From Bartonella phoceensis (GTDB lineage Bacteria; Pseudomonadota; Alphaproteobacteria; Rhizobiales; Rhizobiaceae): a stretch of DNA of 64,000 nucleotides. The notes under the pieces were generated by a model. That model was given only the letters and a program-made list of their open reading frames with translations, did no database searches and was not told the origin of the DNA. This document shows, one piece after another, positions 51,743-62,038 of this stretch (position 1 is its first letter; every line of letters begins with the position of its first letter). The DNA is taken from assembly GCF_902825145.1 (NCBI RefSeq), contig NZ_CADEAD010000002.1, forward strand, positions 62,001-126,000. Reading direction: 5' to 3'. A program made the position numbers and the translations under genes.

Positions 51743-51786
51743 TTGTTCATCCTTCTAAGATATGTGAAAAGTAAAAGGAGTGAAAG

Positions 51787-52482
51787 ATGAAAAGGTTTAT
51801 TATTACAGCGGTATTAGGTATGTTTTTAGGAGTACCAAGCTACGGACAAGATTATATTATTCCTGGTTTTGAGGTAGAGAAATCTGGTAAAGGAGTTAAC
51901 ATCGCTGGTTTTTCAAATTCTTATACAGAGTTACTGAAAAAACAACTTGAAAGTATGGAGGAAATACGTAATTCTATAACTGGTGCTCGGACAATCAATA
52001 AGGTACCACAGAAAAATGATGGAAGTTTATATTTTTCAAATCCACAATCTATCTATAACAATGAAGAACAGACAGAACTTGCTGCAAAAGTTCCCCAGCT
52101 CTTCAGAGAGATAATAAAGAACGAAAACTATCTTCGTGATTCTTCTATCGACGATGCGCGTGAAGCTATCGATACACGCAGACAATATGCAGCAATTATT
52201 GATAAAGCTGTGACTTTACAGATTTTTCAAGAAATAGAAAATCGCTTTCAGCAAATTACAGACATGTTAGTTACGCTTGATAAGATAAACGATTTAAAAG
52301 GTATTATTGAAATGAAGACGCGCATGGAAGGCATGCTCCTCATGATTCAGAATGAAGCGGCAAAACTGAAAATGGTTGCACACTCTCGCGACATCGAACA
52401 AACACTCATTGACCGATTAAAACGTAAACGCAATGTGCAAATTCTTGGAAGTTTAAATAGAAAAATGCCTAATATAAGATAA
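51787..52482 (+). CDS. trwJ2: TrwJ2, VirB5-type minor pilin
   Basis: 231 residues. The signal peptide ends about residue 21 (GVPSYGQ). The helical VirB5 domain matches TrwJ1 at LLKKQLESMEEIRNSITG, SIDDAREAIDTRRQYAAIID and MKTRMEGMLLMIQNEAAKLKMVAHSRDIEQTLIDRLKRKRN. It lacks the proline-rich repeat of TrwJ1 and carries a shorter N-terminal variable part. AAGGAGTG precedes the ATG. The two TrwJ proteins can act as alternative tips on the same pilus. Confidence 0.9.
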   Translation: MKRFIITAVLGMFLGVPSYGQDYIIPGFEVEKSGKGVNIAGFSNSYTELLKKQLESMEEIRNSITGARTINKVPQKNDGSLYFSNPQSIYNNEEQTELAAKVPQLFREIIKNENYLRDSSIDDAREAIDTRRQYAAIIDKAVTLQIFQEIENRFQQITDMLVTLDKINDLKGIIEMKTRMEGMLLMIQNEAAKLKMVAHSRDIEQTLIDRLKRKRNVQILGSLNRKMPNIR

Positions 52483-52733
52483 ATTTATTTAACAGTTCTT
52501 TTTACATCATTTATCTTTTTTATTTCTACTCTCAAGAAAATTTAACATATAGAATTTAGTGCTCTCTCAACAAGATAAAGTAACAGATATAAATTTAGTT
52601 GATTTCACGATAATTCTCTTCAAAATAATTCCAATGAGAAATACTCGGATGTGTTGTGTAAATATAAAAAACGTACAACATATTGCCATGTTGTAAGCTA
52701 ACAAAAACTCAAAATTCACTCAAGAGGAATACT

Positions 52734-53620
52734 ATGAACTGCACAATGTTCACGCAATTGTTCAATTACATTGATCAAGCAACAAAGACAGATGTTATGG
52801 ACATTATTTCAAAGGCAGTTTCTGTAATTATGTTCTTTACATCAACCAGTCTCACCGTTGCTTTCATCGTATATGGTGGCTTATTCTCTGCAAGGCAATA
52901 AATATACCAGTCTCTAGGTTTCTGAACCGTTGTCTGCGAATAAGTGTTATTATACTTCAAGAGCTCTAACAGGAAAACTTTATCAGCCTAAAATCACAAA
53001 TTTAATAAAGGAATTATAGAACGATTTGGTTAAGTGTACTGATAAAAGATTCCTTAAATAATAACCAACTAGCTCACTAGCCTGGCACAACAGTTGGTAA
53101 GAGATTCGATTGTATAATCCGTATTTTCGAGGAAGGTATTTTCTCGAATGTTGATGGGCTGATTTATGCTTTTTTCAATATAGGTATATTGCTTGTTGCA
53201 AAAAGCTTCCTTATAGCAATAGGAATACACGCACTATACCAATAAAAACCGCATTTACTCTTCTGGTAAAACGCGAAACACTCTTTATTATTACTTTACT
53301 CTGCCACAAACTTATCGTTTTTTTGAACAGTGGATAATCAAAATTCTAAGCTATATAATTTTCTTTATACTCCTAGCTACCATATTTAATCTGATAAGGA
53401 CTATCTTTGTAAACTATAGGGAAAGATTTTAGAATCAATTACCAACAGAATACGAATTACATATTGGTTGCAATTCTCATCCTTTCCATTATACCCACTG
53501 TACTGTTTCTCACACTGTCAAGCATGACCAATGTTTTGAAAAAGGCATTGTATTTAGGTATCTACGGAAATGAGAAACTATAAGAAGCAATAATTCCCAT
53601 AAAAGATGCATCACTAAATA
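52734..53620 (+). pseudogene. trwI2: trwI2, dead VirB6 gene
   Basis: It starts MNCTMFTQLFNYIDQATKTDV, clearly a copy of TrwI1, and reads 55 codons to a stop at 52901. Homology to trwI1 DNA continues (for example around GLFSARQ and the LNRCLRISV region) but is broken by frameshifts and many stops to about 53620. It is probably only a remnant, though the truncated peptide could still be made. Confidence 0.85.
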
Positions 53621-53798
53621 ATCAAAATACAAAAAGCGCGCATTAAAAATATCTGCACTGCTGATAAATTTTTCAATAAAAAAATGAGATAACGAAAAAT
53701 AAAGACCATATATAAAAATATATTTTATAATCAAAATTGAAATAATGATAAAAAAGTGTTATGAGGGTACATTACGGTTATAAAAGATGAGTATTAAA

Positions 53799-53942
53799 AT
53801 GAGAAAGACCATTTTTATAGTTTTGATTGCCGGTCTTTTATCGGCTTGTGAATTGGCACCAAAACTAAAGCAACCAAGTGGCTGGAACCGCGTGCCTATT
53901 AATAAAACAGTCCCTGCCGAAATTCAGCGAGGAACAATATGA
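53799..53942 (+). CDS. trwH2: TrwH2, VirB7-type lipoprotein
   Basis: 47 residues. The N-terminal signal MRKTIFIVLIAGLLSAC has a perfect lipobox (LSAC, lipidated Cys at 17), and a short tail with KQPSGWNRVPINKTVPAEIQRG follows. VirB7 lipoproteins anchor the VirB9 outer-membrane ring. The stop overlaps the trwG start (ATGA). With trwH1 dead, this is the only intact copy. Confidence 0.9.
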   Translation: MRKTIFIVLIAGLLSACELAPKLKQPSGWNRVPINKTVPAEIQRGTI

Positions 53943-54637
53943 TAAAGAAACAAGCTAAACCAGTAAAAGCCGAACAACTTAATAGTTATTATGAGGAAAG
54001 TCGGGGTTTGGAACGTGAACTCATTAATGAGTTTATAAAGTCACGTAAGACAGCATGGCGTGTGGCAGGTGCCATTGGTATTTTTGGGTTATTCGGCATA
54101 ATGTGCGGAATTATTGGCTTCTCCCAACCAGCTCCAATGCCCTTGGTGCTACGCGTTGATAATGCGACTGGCGCAGTCGATGTAGTTTCTGTGATACGCG
54201 AGCATGAAACCAGTTATGGTGACGTTGTAGATAGATATTGGCTCAACCAATATGTGCTTAACCGCGAAACTTACGACTACGATACTATTCAGTTGAGCTA
54301 TGACACTACAGCGCTTTTAAGTGCACCAACCGTTCAACAGGAATTTTATCGAATCTATGAGGGTGACAATGCGCGTGACAAGATACTTTCTAACAAAGCA
54401 CGTATTACGGTTAAAGTACGATCGATCCAGCCTAATGGACGTGGTCAAGCGACTGTACGTTTTACAACACAACAATATGAAAGCAATGGTCTTGTTGGAC
54501 CCAAACAACACCAAATCGCAACAGTTGGCTACACCTATGTTGGTACACCGATGAAATCATCTGATCGATTACTTAACCCCCTTGGTTTCCAAATAACAAG
54601 TTACCGCGTTGACCCGGAAATACTGTTGAATAATTAA
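53939..54637 (+). CDS. trwG: TrwG, VirB8 homologue
   Basis: 232-residue inner-membrane component. There is a cytoplasmic N-terminus, one membrane segment near residues 40-62 (GAIGIFGLFGIMCGIIGF), and the periplasmic VirB8 domain with REHETSYGDVVDRYWLNQYVLNRETYDYDTIQ near 83-115. It is a nucleation site linking VirB9/VirB10 with the inner-membrane complex. The start is translationally coupled to trwH2. trwF follows after 13 nt. Confidence 0.95.
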   Translation: MIKKQAKPVKAEQLNSYYEESRGLERELINEFIKSRKTAWRVAGAIGIFGLFGIMCGIIGFSQPAPMPLVLRVDNATGAVDVVSVIREHETSYGDVVDRYWLNQYVLNRETYDYDTIQLSYDTTALLSAPTVQQEFYRIYEGDNARDKILSNKARITVKVRSIQPNGRGQATVRFTTQQYESNGLVGPKQHQIATVGYTYVGTPMKSSDRLLNPLGFQITSYRVDPEILLNN

Positions 54638-54650
54638 GGAATTGATCATT

Positions 54651-55457
54651 ATGAAAAAACTTGCGTTCATTGCTCTATTGTCATCGTTTTCCTTTCTTCA
54701 TACGGTATCCGTGCAAGCACTTAAAATTCCATCTAGTTCACAGCATGATCATCGCATTCGCTATACAACGTATAACGCAGATGATGTCGTTCAAATTGAG
54801 ACTGTTCTTGGCGTAGCCACACATATTATCCTTGAAGAAGGTGAACAATATATCACTCATGCTTTTGGTGATTCGGATTCTTATGCCTTTGCACATAAGG
54901 GGCGGCATGTCTTTATTAAGCCTAAAGCAGACCTTGCTAATACGAATCTCATCATTGTAACCGATAAGCGTAGCTATAAATTCCGACTACAGCTTCGGAA
55001 TGATCGTGCTAATTCCACCTATGAATTAGCTTTTCATTATCCCGACGTGAATACAGAGAAGTTAGATGAAAACGACCAACAGCAAGCTGTTGAGCGTGGT
55101 TTTTACAAAGGTGTGAAAGGTTACAACCTCAGCTACACCATGAGCGGTGACAAAGATATTGCCCCGATAAATGTTTGGGATAATGGACGTATTACTTATT
55201 TCAAATTTCCCGCCAATGTGGACATGCCATCAATTTATGTGATGGATGCTGAAGATAATGAAAGTCTAATACCACGCACTGTTGTAGGCAAGGCCAATAA
55301 TATTATCGCTGTTCATAAGGTCAATCCCAAGTGGATCATACGGCTTGGCAAGCGCGCCTTAGCTGTTTTCAACGAAGCCTATGACCCCAATGGTGCACCA
55401 AATACAACTGGAACAATATCTTCGGTGGTTCATCGCGTCAATAAAGGAGAGAAATAA
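54651..55457 (+). CDS. trwF: TrwF, VirB9 homologue
   Basis: 268 residues. The signal peptide spans about residues 1-24 (ending VQAL). The VirB9/CagX beta domains include DVVQIETVLGVATHIILEEGEQ near 45 and the C-terminal FKFPANVDMPSIYVMDAEDNESLIPR and WIIRLGKRALAVFNEAYDP. It forms the outer-membrane core ring with TrwH and TrwE. I used the ATG at 54651 (AAGGA upstream); a TTG nine bases earlier is in frame. The stop overlaps the trwE start by one base. Confidence 0.95.
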   Translation: MKKLAFIALLSSFSFLHTVSVQALKIPSSSQHDHRIRYTTYNADDVVQIETVLGVATHIILEEGEQYITHAFGDSDSYAFAHKGRHVFIKPKADLANTNLIIVTDKRSYKFRLQLRNDRANSTYELAFHYPDVNTEKLDENDQQQAVERGFYKGVKGYNLSYTMSGDKDIAPINVWDNGRITYFKFPANVDMPSIYVMDAEDNESLIPRTVVGKANNIIAVHKVNPKWIIRLGKRALAVFNEAYDPNGAPNTTGTISSVVHRVNKGEK

Positions 55458-56623
55458 TGTTCGACGATAAGAAAGGAGATGGCATAAATAAAGGTGTAAC
55501 GCCAAACTACACCGAACAAGAACACATTGAAGGTGCGTATGGTAGCTCCGAATTGGGTTCAGAGCGTCGTCCAGTGATTCCTGGTGTGCGTATATTGTTG
55601 ATGGTAGGGTTTATTATCATAATCATTATACCGGTTGCTCTAACCTGGAAAGCTTTAAAAATGCGTAATGCTGTAGAAATGGAGGAAGAAAGGCCTCAAC
55701 AGGTAGTGCAACAGATTATACCGCAGTATACCCCCCGCATTATAGAAGAACCAAAGGTTGTAGAGGAGATCGAAAAGCCCGCACAGACGGAGGATCCAGC
55801 GGAGGAACTTCCAGCGGCTTGGGCTAAACTTCTTCAAACAACAGTTCCACCACATTTGATTAAAGATTCTGAAGAATTAGCACGCAAGCGTATGTTAAAT
55901 TCTAGTCTTAATAGCGGTGGCAGTGAAGGTTCTGTGGAGCATTTGAAAAATGATACATCTGATAATAGTAAAAACAATAGCGCATTATTCAACAACCTAC
56001 AACCCGTGCGTTTAGGTCAATCACGTGCAGTTCAGCTTCGTAATCGTGATTTCCTTATTACCCAGGGAACACAGATGGATTGCACACTGGAAACGAAAAT
56101 TATTACATCGCAACCGGGAATGACAACCTGTCATTTAACACGTGATATTTATTCTGCAAGCGGTCGGGTTATTCTTCTAGATCGTGGTTCTAAAGTTATT
56201 GGTTTTTACCAAAGTGGCATACAACAAGGGCAAACACGTGTCTTCGTGCAATGGTCGCGTATTGAGACACCTTCTGGTGTTATCGTGAATATTGACTCAC
56301 CCGGTACAGGTCCTCTTGGAGAAGCTGGTATTGGTGGTTGGGTCGACACACATTTTTGGCAACGCTTTGGTGGTGCAGCCATGTTGAGTATAATTGGTGA
56401 TTTAGGCGGATGGGTAAGAGATAAGGTTGGCTTAGGAAGTAAGAAAGATAAAGAGAAATCACAAACACGAGATTTTGCGGGTGCTGAATCGGTAGTGACC
56501 GGCGCGCTTCAAAATTCAATCAACATTCAGCCAACACTTTATAAAAACCAAGGTGAGCGAGTAAATATTTTTGTTGCTCGAGATTTGGATTTCAGTGATG
56601 TCTACAGCCTCGTTACACGTTAA
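55457..56623 (+). CDS. trwE: TrwE, VirB10 homologue
   Basis: 388 residues. There is a cytoplasmic N-terminus, one membrane segment near residues 48-68 (LMVGFIIIIIIPVALTW), and a Pro/Glu-rich stretch (about 75-125) spanning the periplasm. The C-terminal VirB10/TrbI beta-barrel has RLGQSRAVQLRNRDFLITQGTQMDCTLETKI and the antenna region up to FVARDLDFSDVYSL. It senses energy at the inner membrane and gates the outer pore. The end overlaps trwD by 26 nt. Confidence 0.95.
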   Translation: MFDDKKGDGINKGVTPNYTEQEHIEGAYGSSELGSERRPVIPGVRILLMVGFIIIIIIPVALTWKALKMRNAVEMEEERPQQVVQQIIPQYTPRIIEEPKVVEEIEKPAQTEDPAEELPAAWAKLLQTTVPPHLIKDSEELARKRMLNSSLNSGGSEGSVEHLKNDTSDNSKNNSALFNNLQPVRLGQSRAVQLRNRDFLITQGTQMDCTLETKIITSQPGMTTCHLTRDIYSASGRVILLDRGSKVIGFYQSGIQQGQTRVFVQWSRIETPSGVIVNIDSPGTGPLGEAGIGGWVDTHFWQRFGGAAMLSIIGDLGGWVRDKVGLGSKKDKEKSQTRDFAGAESVVTGALQNSINIQPTLYKNQGERVNIFVARDLDFSDVYSLVTR

Positions 56624-57659
56624 TCGGATACAGAAAGATCAAGCAGTTGCACAGCTTCTGCAGCCACTTGATCGTTTCTTGGAAGATCCGGAGATTACAG
56701 AATTATCGATCTGTCGCCCCTATGAGATCTGGACGAAAAGCCTCAAGGGTTGGCAGGTACATAATATGCCAGAGTTGACAGCTACTTTTTTGCAAACGCT
56801 TATCACAGCTATCATTGTTTATAATGGGATGGCTCCTAAGAGTATTAACTATGTACGTTTACCTGGTGGACAACGCGGTACAATTATACAAACACCGGCT
56901 GTTATCGATGGGGCTCTATCCTTTGTGATTCGCAAACATTCCCTCACGGTTAAGACCCTAGAGGAACTCAACGAAGAGGGTACATTTGATGGTTTTGTTG
57001 ATGTAAGTTTCAATAAACCTTCAGAAAAAGAAGCAAATAGTTTCTTATCGAAGCAGGACTTCACACGGTTGGAGCCATTTGAAATAGAACTCTTGCGTCT
57101 CAAACGTGATAAAAAAATTCTTGAGTTTTTAGAACAATGCGTACTTCAAAAACGTAATATCATCATCGCAGGAAAAACAGGATCAGGTAAAACGACATTT
57201 GTTCGTTCTTTAATCGGAAAGGTACCGTTAAAGGAGCGTATTATCACAATTGAAGATGTTCATGAGCTTTTTTTACCCGATCATCCTAACCGTGTGCATA
57301 TGATTTATGGTAACGGTACAGGTCGTGTTTCAGCTGATGAGTGTCTAGATGCGTGTCTGCGCCAATCGCCTGACCGCATTTTTCTCGCGGAACTGCGTGG
57401 CAATGAAGCGTGGGAATACCTTAACTCGTTGAATACTGGGCATCCAGGATCAATTACAACGACACACGCCAATAATGCTTTACAAACATTCGAACGATGT
57501 GCCACGTTAATTAAAAGATCAGAAGTGGGGCGTCAACTTGATATAGAAATGGTAAAGCTTGTGCTTTATACTACAGTGGATGTGATATTGTTCTTCAATG
57601 ATCGAAAACTCTCTGAAATCTTTTATGACCCAATTTTTTCTAAATCGAAGATAGTTTGA
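56598..57659 (+). CDS. trwD: TrwD, VirB11-type ATPase
   Basis: 353-residue hexameric traffic ATPase. The N-terminal domain is followed by the P-loop GKTGSGKTT near residue 193, IITIEDVHELFLPDHPN (Asp box) near 215, Walker B-like SPDRIFLAELRG near 257, and the His box GHPGSITTTHANNA near 278. The ATG at 56598 overlaps the trwE end. In-frame codons upstream (to 56571) lie within trwE. It is the last gene of the Trw locus, and no coupling protein (TrwB/VirD4) or relaxase follows. Confidence 0.95.
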   Translation: MSTASLHVNRIQKDQAVAQLLQPLDRFLEDPEITELSICRPYEIWTKSLKGWQVHNMPELTATFLQTLITAIIVYNGMAPKSINYVRLPGGQRGTIIQTPAVIDGALSFVIRKHSLTVKTLEELNEEGTFDGFVDVSFNKPSEKEANSFLSKQDFTRLEPFEIELLRLKRDKKILEFLEQCVLQKRNIIIAGKTGSGKTTFVRSLIGKVPLKERIITIEDVHELFLPDHPNRVHMIYGNGTGRVSADECLDACLRQSPDRIFLAELRGNEAWEYLNSLNTGHPGSITTTHANNALQTFERCATLIKRSEVGRQLDIEMVKLVLYTTVDVILFFNDRKLSEIFYDPIFSKSKIV

Positions 57660-57693
57660 GAAAATTTTGCAGTATCACAGAAAAAACAGCAGC

Positions 57694-57718
57694 CACAACA
57701 ATTTTTTGTGTTTTTTTT
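57694..57718 (+). terminator. weak terminator-like hairpin after trwD
   Basis: A 5-bp CACAA/TTGTG stem is followed by eight T, 35 nt after the trwD stop. The stem is short, so this is only a candidate. Confidence 0.3.
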
Positions 57719-57746
57719 AACCTCTTAAAATAAACTCCTCCTCTTC

Positions 57747-57795
57747 TCAATTTTCCGGCGAATCTTTCATGTCCTTATAGGAGCTGGAAAATTGA
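57747..57795. repeat. 10-bp inverted repeat downstream of the Trw locus
   Basis: TCAATTTTCC and GGAAAATTGA form perfect 10-bp arms separated by 29 nt. There is no T run after it, so it is not a simple terminator. Confidence 0.6.
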
Positions 57796-58990
57796 TGATA
57801 CAGAAGATTCTTATTGCTTCTGATCATTTTTTATTCATTTTTTGAAAAGTATATTTTTTTTATACAAAAAAGAAAAATCACTACAAAATAAACATTTCAA
57901 CAAGAAGAATAACTCTCGATTTATATATCATCATAACTGCTATAAAAGACTTGCATGAGAGATGTACTCTAAATAATTTTTGTCATAAAGACAATAATTT
58001 ATCTTTCTAAAATTCTATGTTCCACTTGTCTCATGACCAATGCAGATGTTTTTAATCAAACAACCCTGTTATACAATCTACCAACACGAAAAGCTTAATA
58101 CACCACAAATTCCAATCAAGCAGAAAAAATTACATTCTAATTTGCTAACAGATCACATATTATATTTCATTACCGTTTCATTATGAGCATTTTCATTACA
58201 ATTTTTTTACGCTATATTCTACTTTTTGTAGCACATCAAACGTGCATCTGAAAATATCTCGAAAAAAATTTTACTATTTCTTAATGTAAACTTACTGTGT
58301 TTTATGGCTTCTTCTTCTGTATAATTTTGCAGACTTACAGATCACTTCACAATCACAGAAACGATTGTGAGCTTTGGCCCTAAATTATACATAGCCTACA
58401 CTTTTCTGCCCAATGATTGTGAGAAAATAGGGGCAATAAAATAAGAAATTTTTTAATGATCGTACTCATGAACAATACAAACAACAAACAGCGATCAATT
58501 ATGCTCGACAGTTGCTATAAAGTTTTATCTCTCACATTGAGAAATATTTTTTATACCAAAAGATAAGATGACAAAGAATTTTCGTTTCGCAAGAAAATCC
58601 CTTGCGCTTGTATACAAATAACAAGAGAATCCAATGAAAAATGAAAACTTAAACGACTTTCTCTGAAGAAGATGAAAGAATGCAAAACTGGTCGCCCATA
58701 AAGATTGATCAAAACTAAGCATAATTTCTGTAAAAACCAAAAGCGTTCAGGCAATACCAATCTCTTACAGTAAGTTTTTCTACATTCAATATGTACTTTT
58801 TCAATGAGGCATCCCCTTTGCTCAAAAGAAAAGATATATCTTTTTTAAAAAGCGATAAGTACGATTGTTTTAATTCACGTATAAAAGCCAATAAGCTTTT
58901 ATAGATTAAACTCCGTGTATCACTTTAAAGAATGCTAAAGCCCCACACATCTTCTTACCTCTCCCATTATCCTCATGAACTGGTACATTT

Positions 58991-59770
58991 TTAAAGCCGG
59001 CGTTCAACCATGAGTTTTTTAATCTCAGCAATTGCCTTAGCTGGATTTAGCCCCTTTGGACACGTCTGTGCACAATTCATAATCGTATGGCACCGATAAA
59101 GACGGAAAGGATCTTCTAAATTATCAAGACGCTCACCACACATCTCATCACGTGAATCAGCAATCCAGCGATAAGCCTGTAGCAAAATAGCTGGTCCCAA
59201 ATAACGATCGCCATTCCACCAATAACTCGGACATGATGTCTGACAACATGCGCACAAAATACACTCATAAAGACCATCAATTTTTTTGCGGTCGGCGTAG
59301 CTTTGTAACCACTCTTTGGCAGGTTCAGGCGAAACGGTTTGCAACCAAGGTTCAATCACCCGATGTTGAGCATAAAAGCGCTTTAAATCAGGAACCAAAT
59401 CTTTAACAACCGGCATAGAGGGCAAAGGATACACCTTAATGGGATGCTTGACATCATCCATACCTTTGGTACAGGCAAGTGTGTTTGCCCCATCAATATT
59501 CATTGCACATGAACCACAAATACCTTCACGGCATGATCGACGGAGTGTCAAAGTTGGATCGATATGATTCTTAATAAACAAGAGCCCATCTAGAATCATA
59601 GGACCACAAGCGGAACGATCCACATAATAGGTATCTAGATGAGGATTTTCCTCATCATCAGGTGACCAACGATAGACATGGAATTCTGTCAGTTGTGTAG
59701 CACCTTCAGGTTTAGGCCAAACCTTTCCTGGTTTTACTTGAGAATTTTTGGGAAGTGTGATTTGTACCAT
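58991..59770 (-). CDS. sdhB: Succinate dehydrogenase iron-sulfur subunit
   Basis: 259-residue electron-transfer subunit of complex II. The 2Fe-2S domain has [17 protein letters not shown] near residue 78. The C-terminal domain carries the 4Fe-4S and 3Fe-4S ligands in [16 protein letters not shown] near 167 and [17 protein letters not shown] near 225. It is the last gene of sdhCDAB, 14 nt after sdhA. Confidence 0.97.
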   Translation of the reverse strand: MVQITLPKNSQVKPGKVWPKPEGATQLTEFHVYRWSPDDEENPHLDTYYVDRSACGPMILDGLLFIKNHIDPTLTLRRSCREGICGSCAMNIDGANTLACTKGMDDVKHPIKVYPLPSMPVVKDLVPDLKRFYAQHRVIEPWLQTVSPEPAKEWLQSYADRKKIDGLYECILCACCQTSCPSYWWNGDRYLGPAILLQAYRWIADSRDEMCGERLDNLEDPFRLYRCHTIMNCAQTCPKGLNPAKAIAEIKKLMVERRL

Positions 59771-59784
59771 AATTCATTCTCCCC

Positions 59785-61629
59785 TTAATAAACACGTTTT
59801 TTAGGTGCAATACGTTTTAAGTCGATACCACCATCTGCTTCAGATGTTAAGGGATCAACATGAACAGGTCGATACGACAAAGTTACCTCACCATCTTTTG
59901 ACAAATGTGAAAGGGTATGTTTACGCCAATTTTTGTCGTCACGATCTGGATAATCTTCGCGCGCATGAGCTCCCCGACTTTCTAAACGCGCTTTTGCAGA
60001 ATAAACAGTCGTAATTGCATTGGCCATCAGATTCTCAAGCTCTAATGTTTCGACCAAGTCAGAATTCCATATCAATGAGCGATCTGTTACTTTGAGATCC
60101 GACAGTTCATCCCAAATTTGACTGATTCGCTGACATCCTTGTTGCAAAGAATCCTCTGTACGGAAGACAGCAGCATCTTCTTGCATAGTACGTTGCATTT
60201 TTTCACGCAATGCAGCTGTTGGCATCGCCCCTTGCGCAAAGCGTAAACGATCAAAACGCGTCATAATTTCGTCGACAGCCGCCTCATTAAGAGGCGGAAT
60301 TTCCGCATTTCGATCAATCACTTCACCGGCACGAATTGCAGCGGCACGGCCAAATACAACAAGGTCAATTAATGAATTTGACCCCAAACGGTTAGCACCA
60401 TGGACAGAAGCACAGCCAGCCTCCCCCACAGCCATCAAACCTGGTTGAACACGATCAGGTGAATCAGGCGTTGGATTGAGAACTTCCCCGTAGTAATTGG
60501 TGGGAATACCACCCATATTATAATGGACCGTTGGAAGGATGGGTATAGGTTCTTTTGTCACATCAACCCCCGCGAAAATCTTTGCGGATTCAGAAATTCC
60601 TGGTAAACGTTCATGCAATATAGCCGGATCAATATGGTTGAGGACCAAATGGATATGATCCTTTCTTGGACCAACACCGCGCCCTTCGCGAATTTCAAGC
60701 GTGATACAGCGTGAAACCAAATCACGTGAAGCCAAATCTTTAAAGGAAGGTGCATAGCGTTCCATAAAGCGTTCACCTTCAGAATTGACCAAATATCCTC
60801 CTTCACCACGCGCTCCTTCTGTAATGAGACAACCAGCACCATAAATCCCTGTAGGATGAAACTGAACAAACTCCATATCCTGAAGTGGTAATCCAGCACG
60901 TGTGATCATTCCACCACCATCACCCGTACAGGTATGTGCCGATGTTGCAGAAAAATAAGCACGTCCATAGCCACCGGTTGCCAGAACAACCATCTTGGCA
61001 GAAAAACGGTGTATTGTGCCATCATCGAGATTCCATGCCACAACACCGGTACACACACCATCAGTCATGATGAGATCCAGCGCAAAATATTCAATAAAGA
61101 ACTGTGCATTATTTTTTAAGCTCTGACCATAAAGCGTGTGCAAAATCGCATGTCCCGTACGATCGGCTGCTGCACAAGTCCGTTGAACAGGTGGACCTTC
61201 ACCAAACTGCGTTGTATGCCCACCAAAGGGACGTTGATAAATTTTACCTTCTTGCGTCCGTGAAAAGGGCACCCCATAATGTTCTAATTCATATACAGCA
61301 GCCGGTGCGTTACGCACCAAATATTCCATTGCATCGGTATCACCTAACCAATCAGATCCCTTGACTGTATCGTACAAATGCCACTGCCAATTGTCAGGTC
61401 CCATATTGGAAAGCGAGGCTGCAATACCGCCTTGTGCTGCAACCGTATGCGACCTAGTTGGAAAAACCTTTGTGATACAAGCTGTTTTTAACCCCTGCTC
61501 CGCCATACCGAGTGTTGCACGCAAACCCGCACCACCTGCACCAACAACCACAACATCAAATTTATGATCTACCATGCGATAAGAAGCATTACCTGCTCTA
61601 GCACCCAGAGATGATCCTGTTTTCGCCAT
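59785..61629 (-). CDS. sdhA: Succinate dehydrogenase flavoprotein subunit
   Basis: 614-residue catalytic subunit oxidising succinate to fumarate. The FAD fold is [13 protein letters not shown] near residue 27. The covalent-FAD histidine is in [11 protein letters not shown] near 61, and the active-site region [21 protein letters not shown] is near 256. The start at 61629 (MAKTGSSLG) is only 4 nt after the sdhD stop and gives the usual length. A frame extension to 61650 would overlap sdhD. Confidence 0.97.
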   Translation of the reverse strand: MAKTGSSLGARAGNASYRMVDHKFDVVVVGAGGAGLRATLGMAEQGLKTACITKVFPTRSHTVAAQGGIAASLSNMGPDNWQWHLYDTVKGSDWLGDTDAMEYLVRNAPAAVYELEHYGVPFSRTQEGKIYQRPFGGHTTQFGEGPPVQRTCAAADRTGHAILHTLYGQSLKNNAQFFIEYFALDLIMTDGVCTGVVAWNLDDGTIHRFSAKMVVLATGGYGRAYFSATSAHTCTGDGGGMITRAGLPLQDMEFVQFHPTGIYGAGCLITEGARGEGGYLVNSEGERFMERYAPSFKDLASRDLVSRCITLEIREGRGVGPRKDHIHLVLNHIDPAILHERLPGISESAKIFAGVDVTKEPIPILPTVHYNMGGIPTNYYGEVLNPTPDSPDRVQPGLMAVGEAGCASVHGANRLGSNSLIDLVVFGRAAAIRAGEVIDRNAEIPPLNEAAVDEIMTRFDRLRFAQGAMPTAALREKMQRTMQEDAAVFRTEDSLQQGCQRISQIWDELSDLKVTDRSLIWNSDLVETLELENLMANAITTVYSAKARLESRGAHAREDYPDRDDKNWRKHTLSHLSKDGEVTLSYRPVHVDPLTSEADGGIDLKRIAPKKRVY

Positions 61630-61633
61630 ATTT

Positions 61634-62020
61634 TTACCCCCCCAATGCAATTTTCAAAAGAGCAAAAATGATGACACCTCCCACGACAAAACAAAACAAA
61701 ACATTTAAGACCAAGAAGAACATTCTTAGACCCTCACGTGGAACATAATCTTCAATAACAACCTGCATTCCAAGCTTCATATGATAGAGAACCGAAAGGG
61801 TCATTAATCCCATTAAAACAGTCACAACAGGATGTGCAAGCCGTGCACGCACAATACTATAGTCTTTTCCAACGAGTGAAAGAATGAGAACAATGAAAAA
61901 GATCAAAAGCGGTAGATTTATAAAACCTGTTAAGCGCTGTAACCAAAAATGCTCTGTTCCTTCATGGGCACTTCCACGACCACGTACTTTAGCAAGTTCT
62001 GTTCGAAAATCTTTTTTCAT
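61634..62020 (-). CDS. sdhD: Succinate dehydrogenase membrane anchor SdhD
   Basis: 128 residues. Three membrane segments (about residues 30-50, 60-80 and 98-122) anchor complex II with SdhC and help form the quinone site. The heme-ligand region is [16 protein letters not shown] near residue 79. It lies between sdhC and sdhA, typical of the alphaproteobacterial operon. Confidence 0.93.
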   Translation of the reverse strand: MKKDFRTELAKVRGRGSAHEGTEHFWLQRLTGFINLPLLIFFIVLILSLVGKDYSIVRARLAHPVVTVLMGLMTLSVLYHMKLGMQVVIEDYVPREGLRMFFLVLNVLFCFVVGGVIIFALLKIALGG

Positions 62021-62038
62021 AGCCTCTCCACCCCTCAG

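Larger units (their letters stand above)
57660..58990. other. intergenic, trwD to sdhB
   Basis: About 1.3 kb of AT-rich sequence between convergent trwD and sdhB, with only short chance frames. A weak terminator-like hairpin (57694-57718) and a 10-bp inverted repeat (57747-57795) lie within 140 nt of the trwD stop. Confidence 0.5.

Noticed and set aside
58525..58760. Two overlapping minus-strand frames in the trwD-sdhB gap
   Set aside because: Short, Phe-rich, mutually overlapping, without ribosome sites or recognisable domains.
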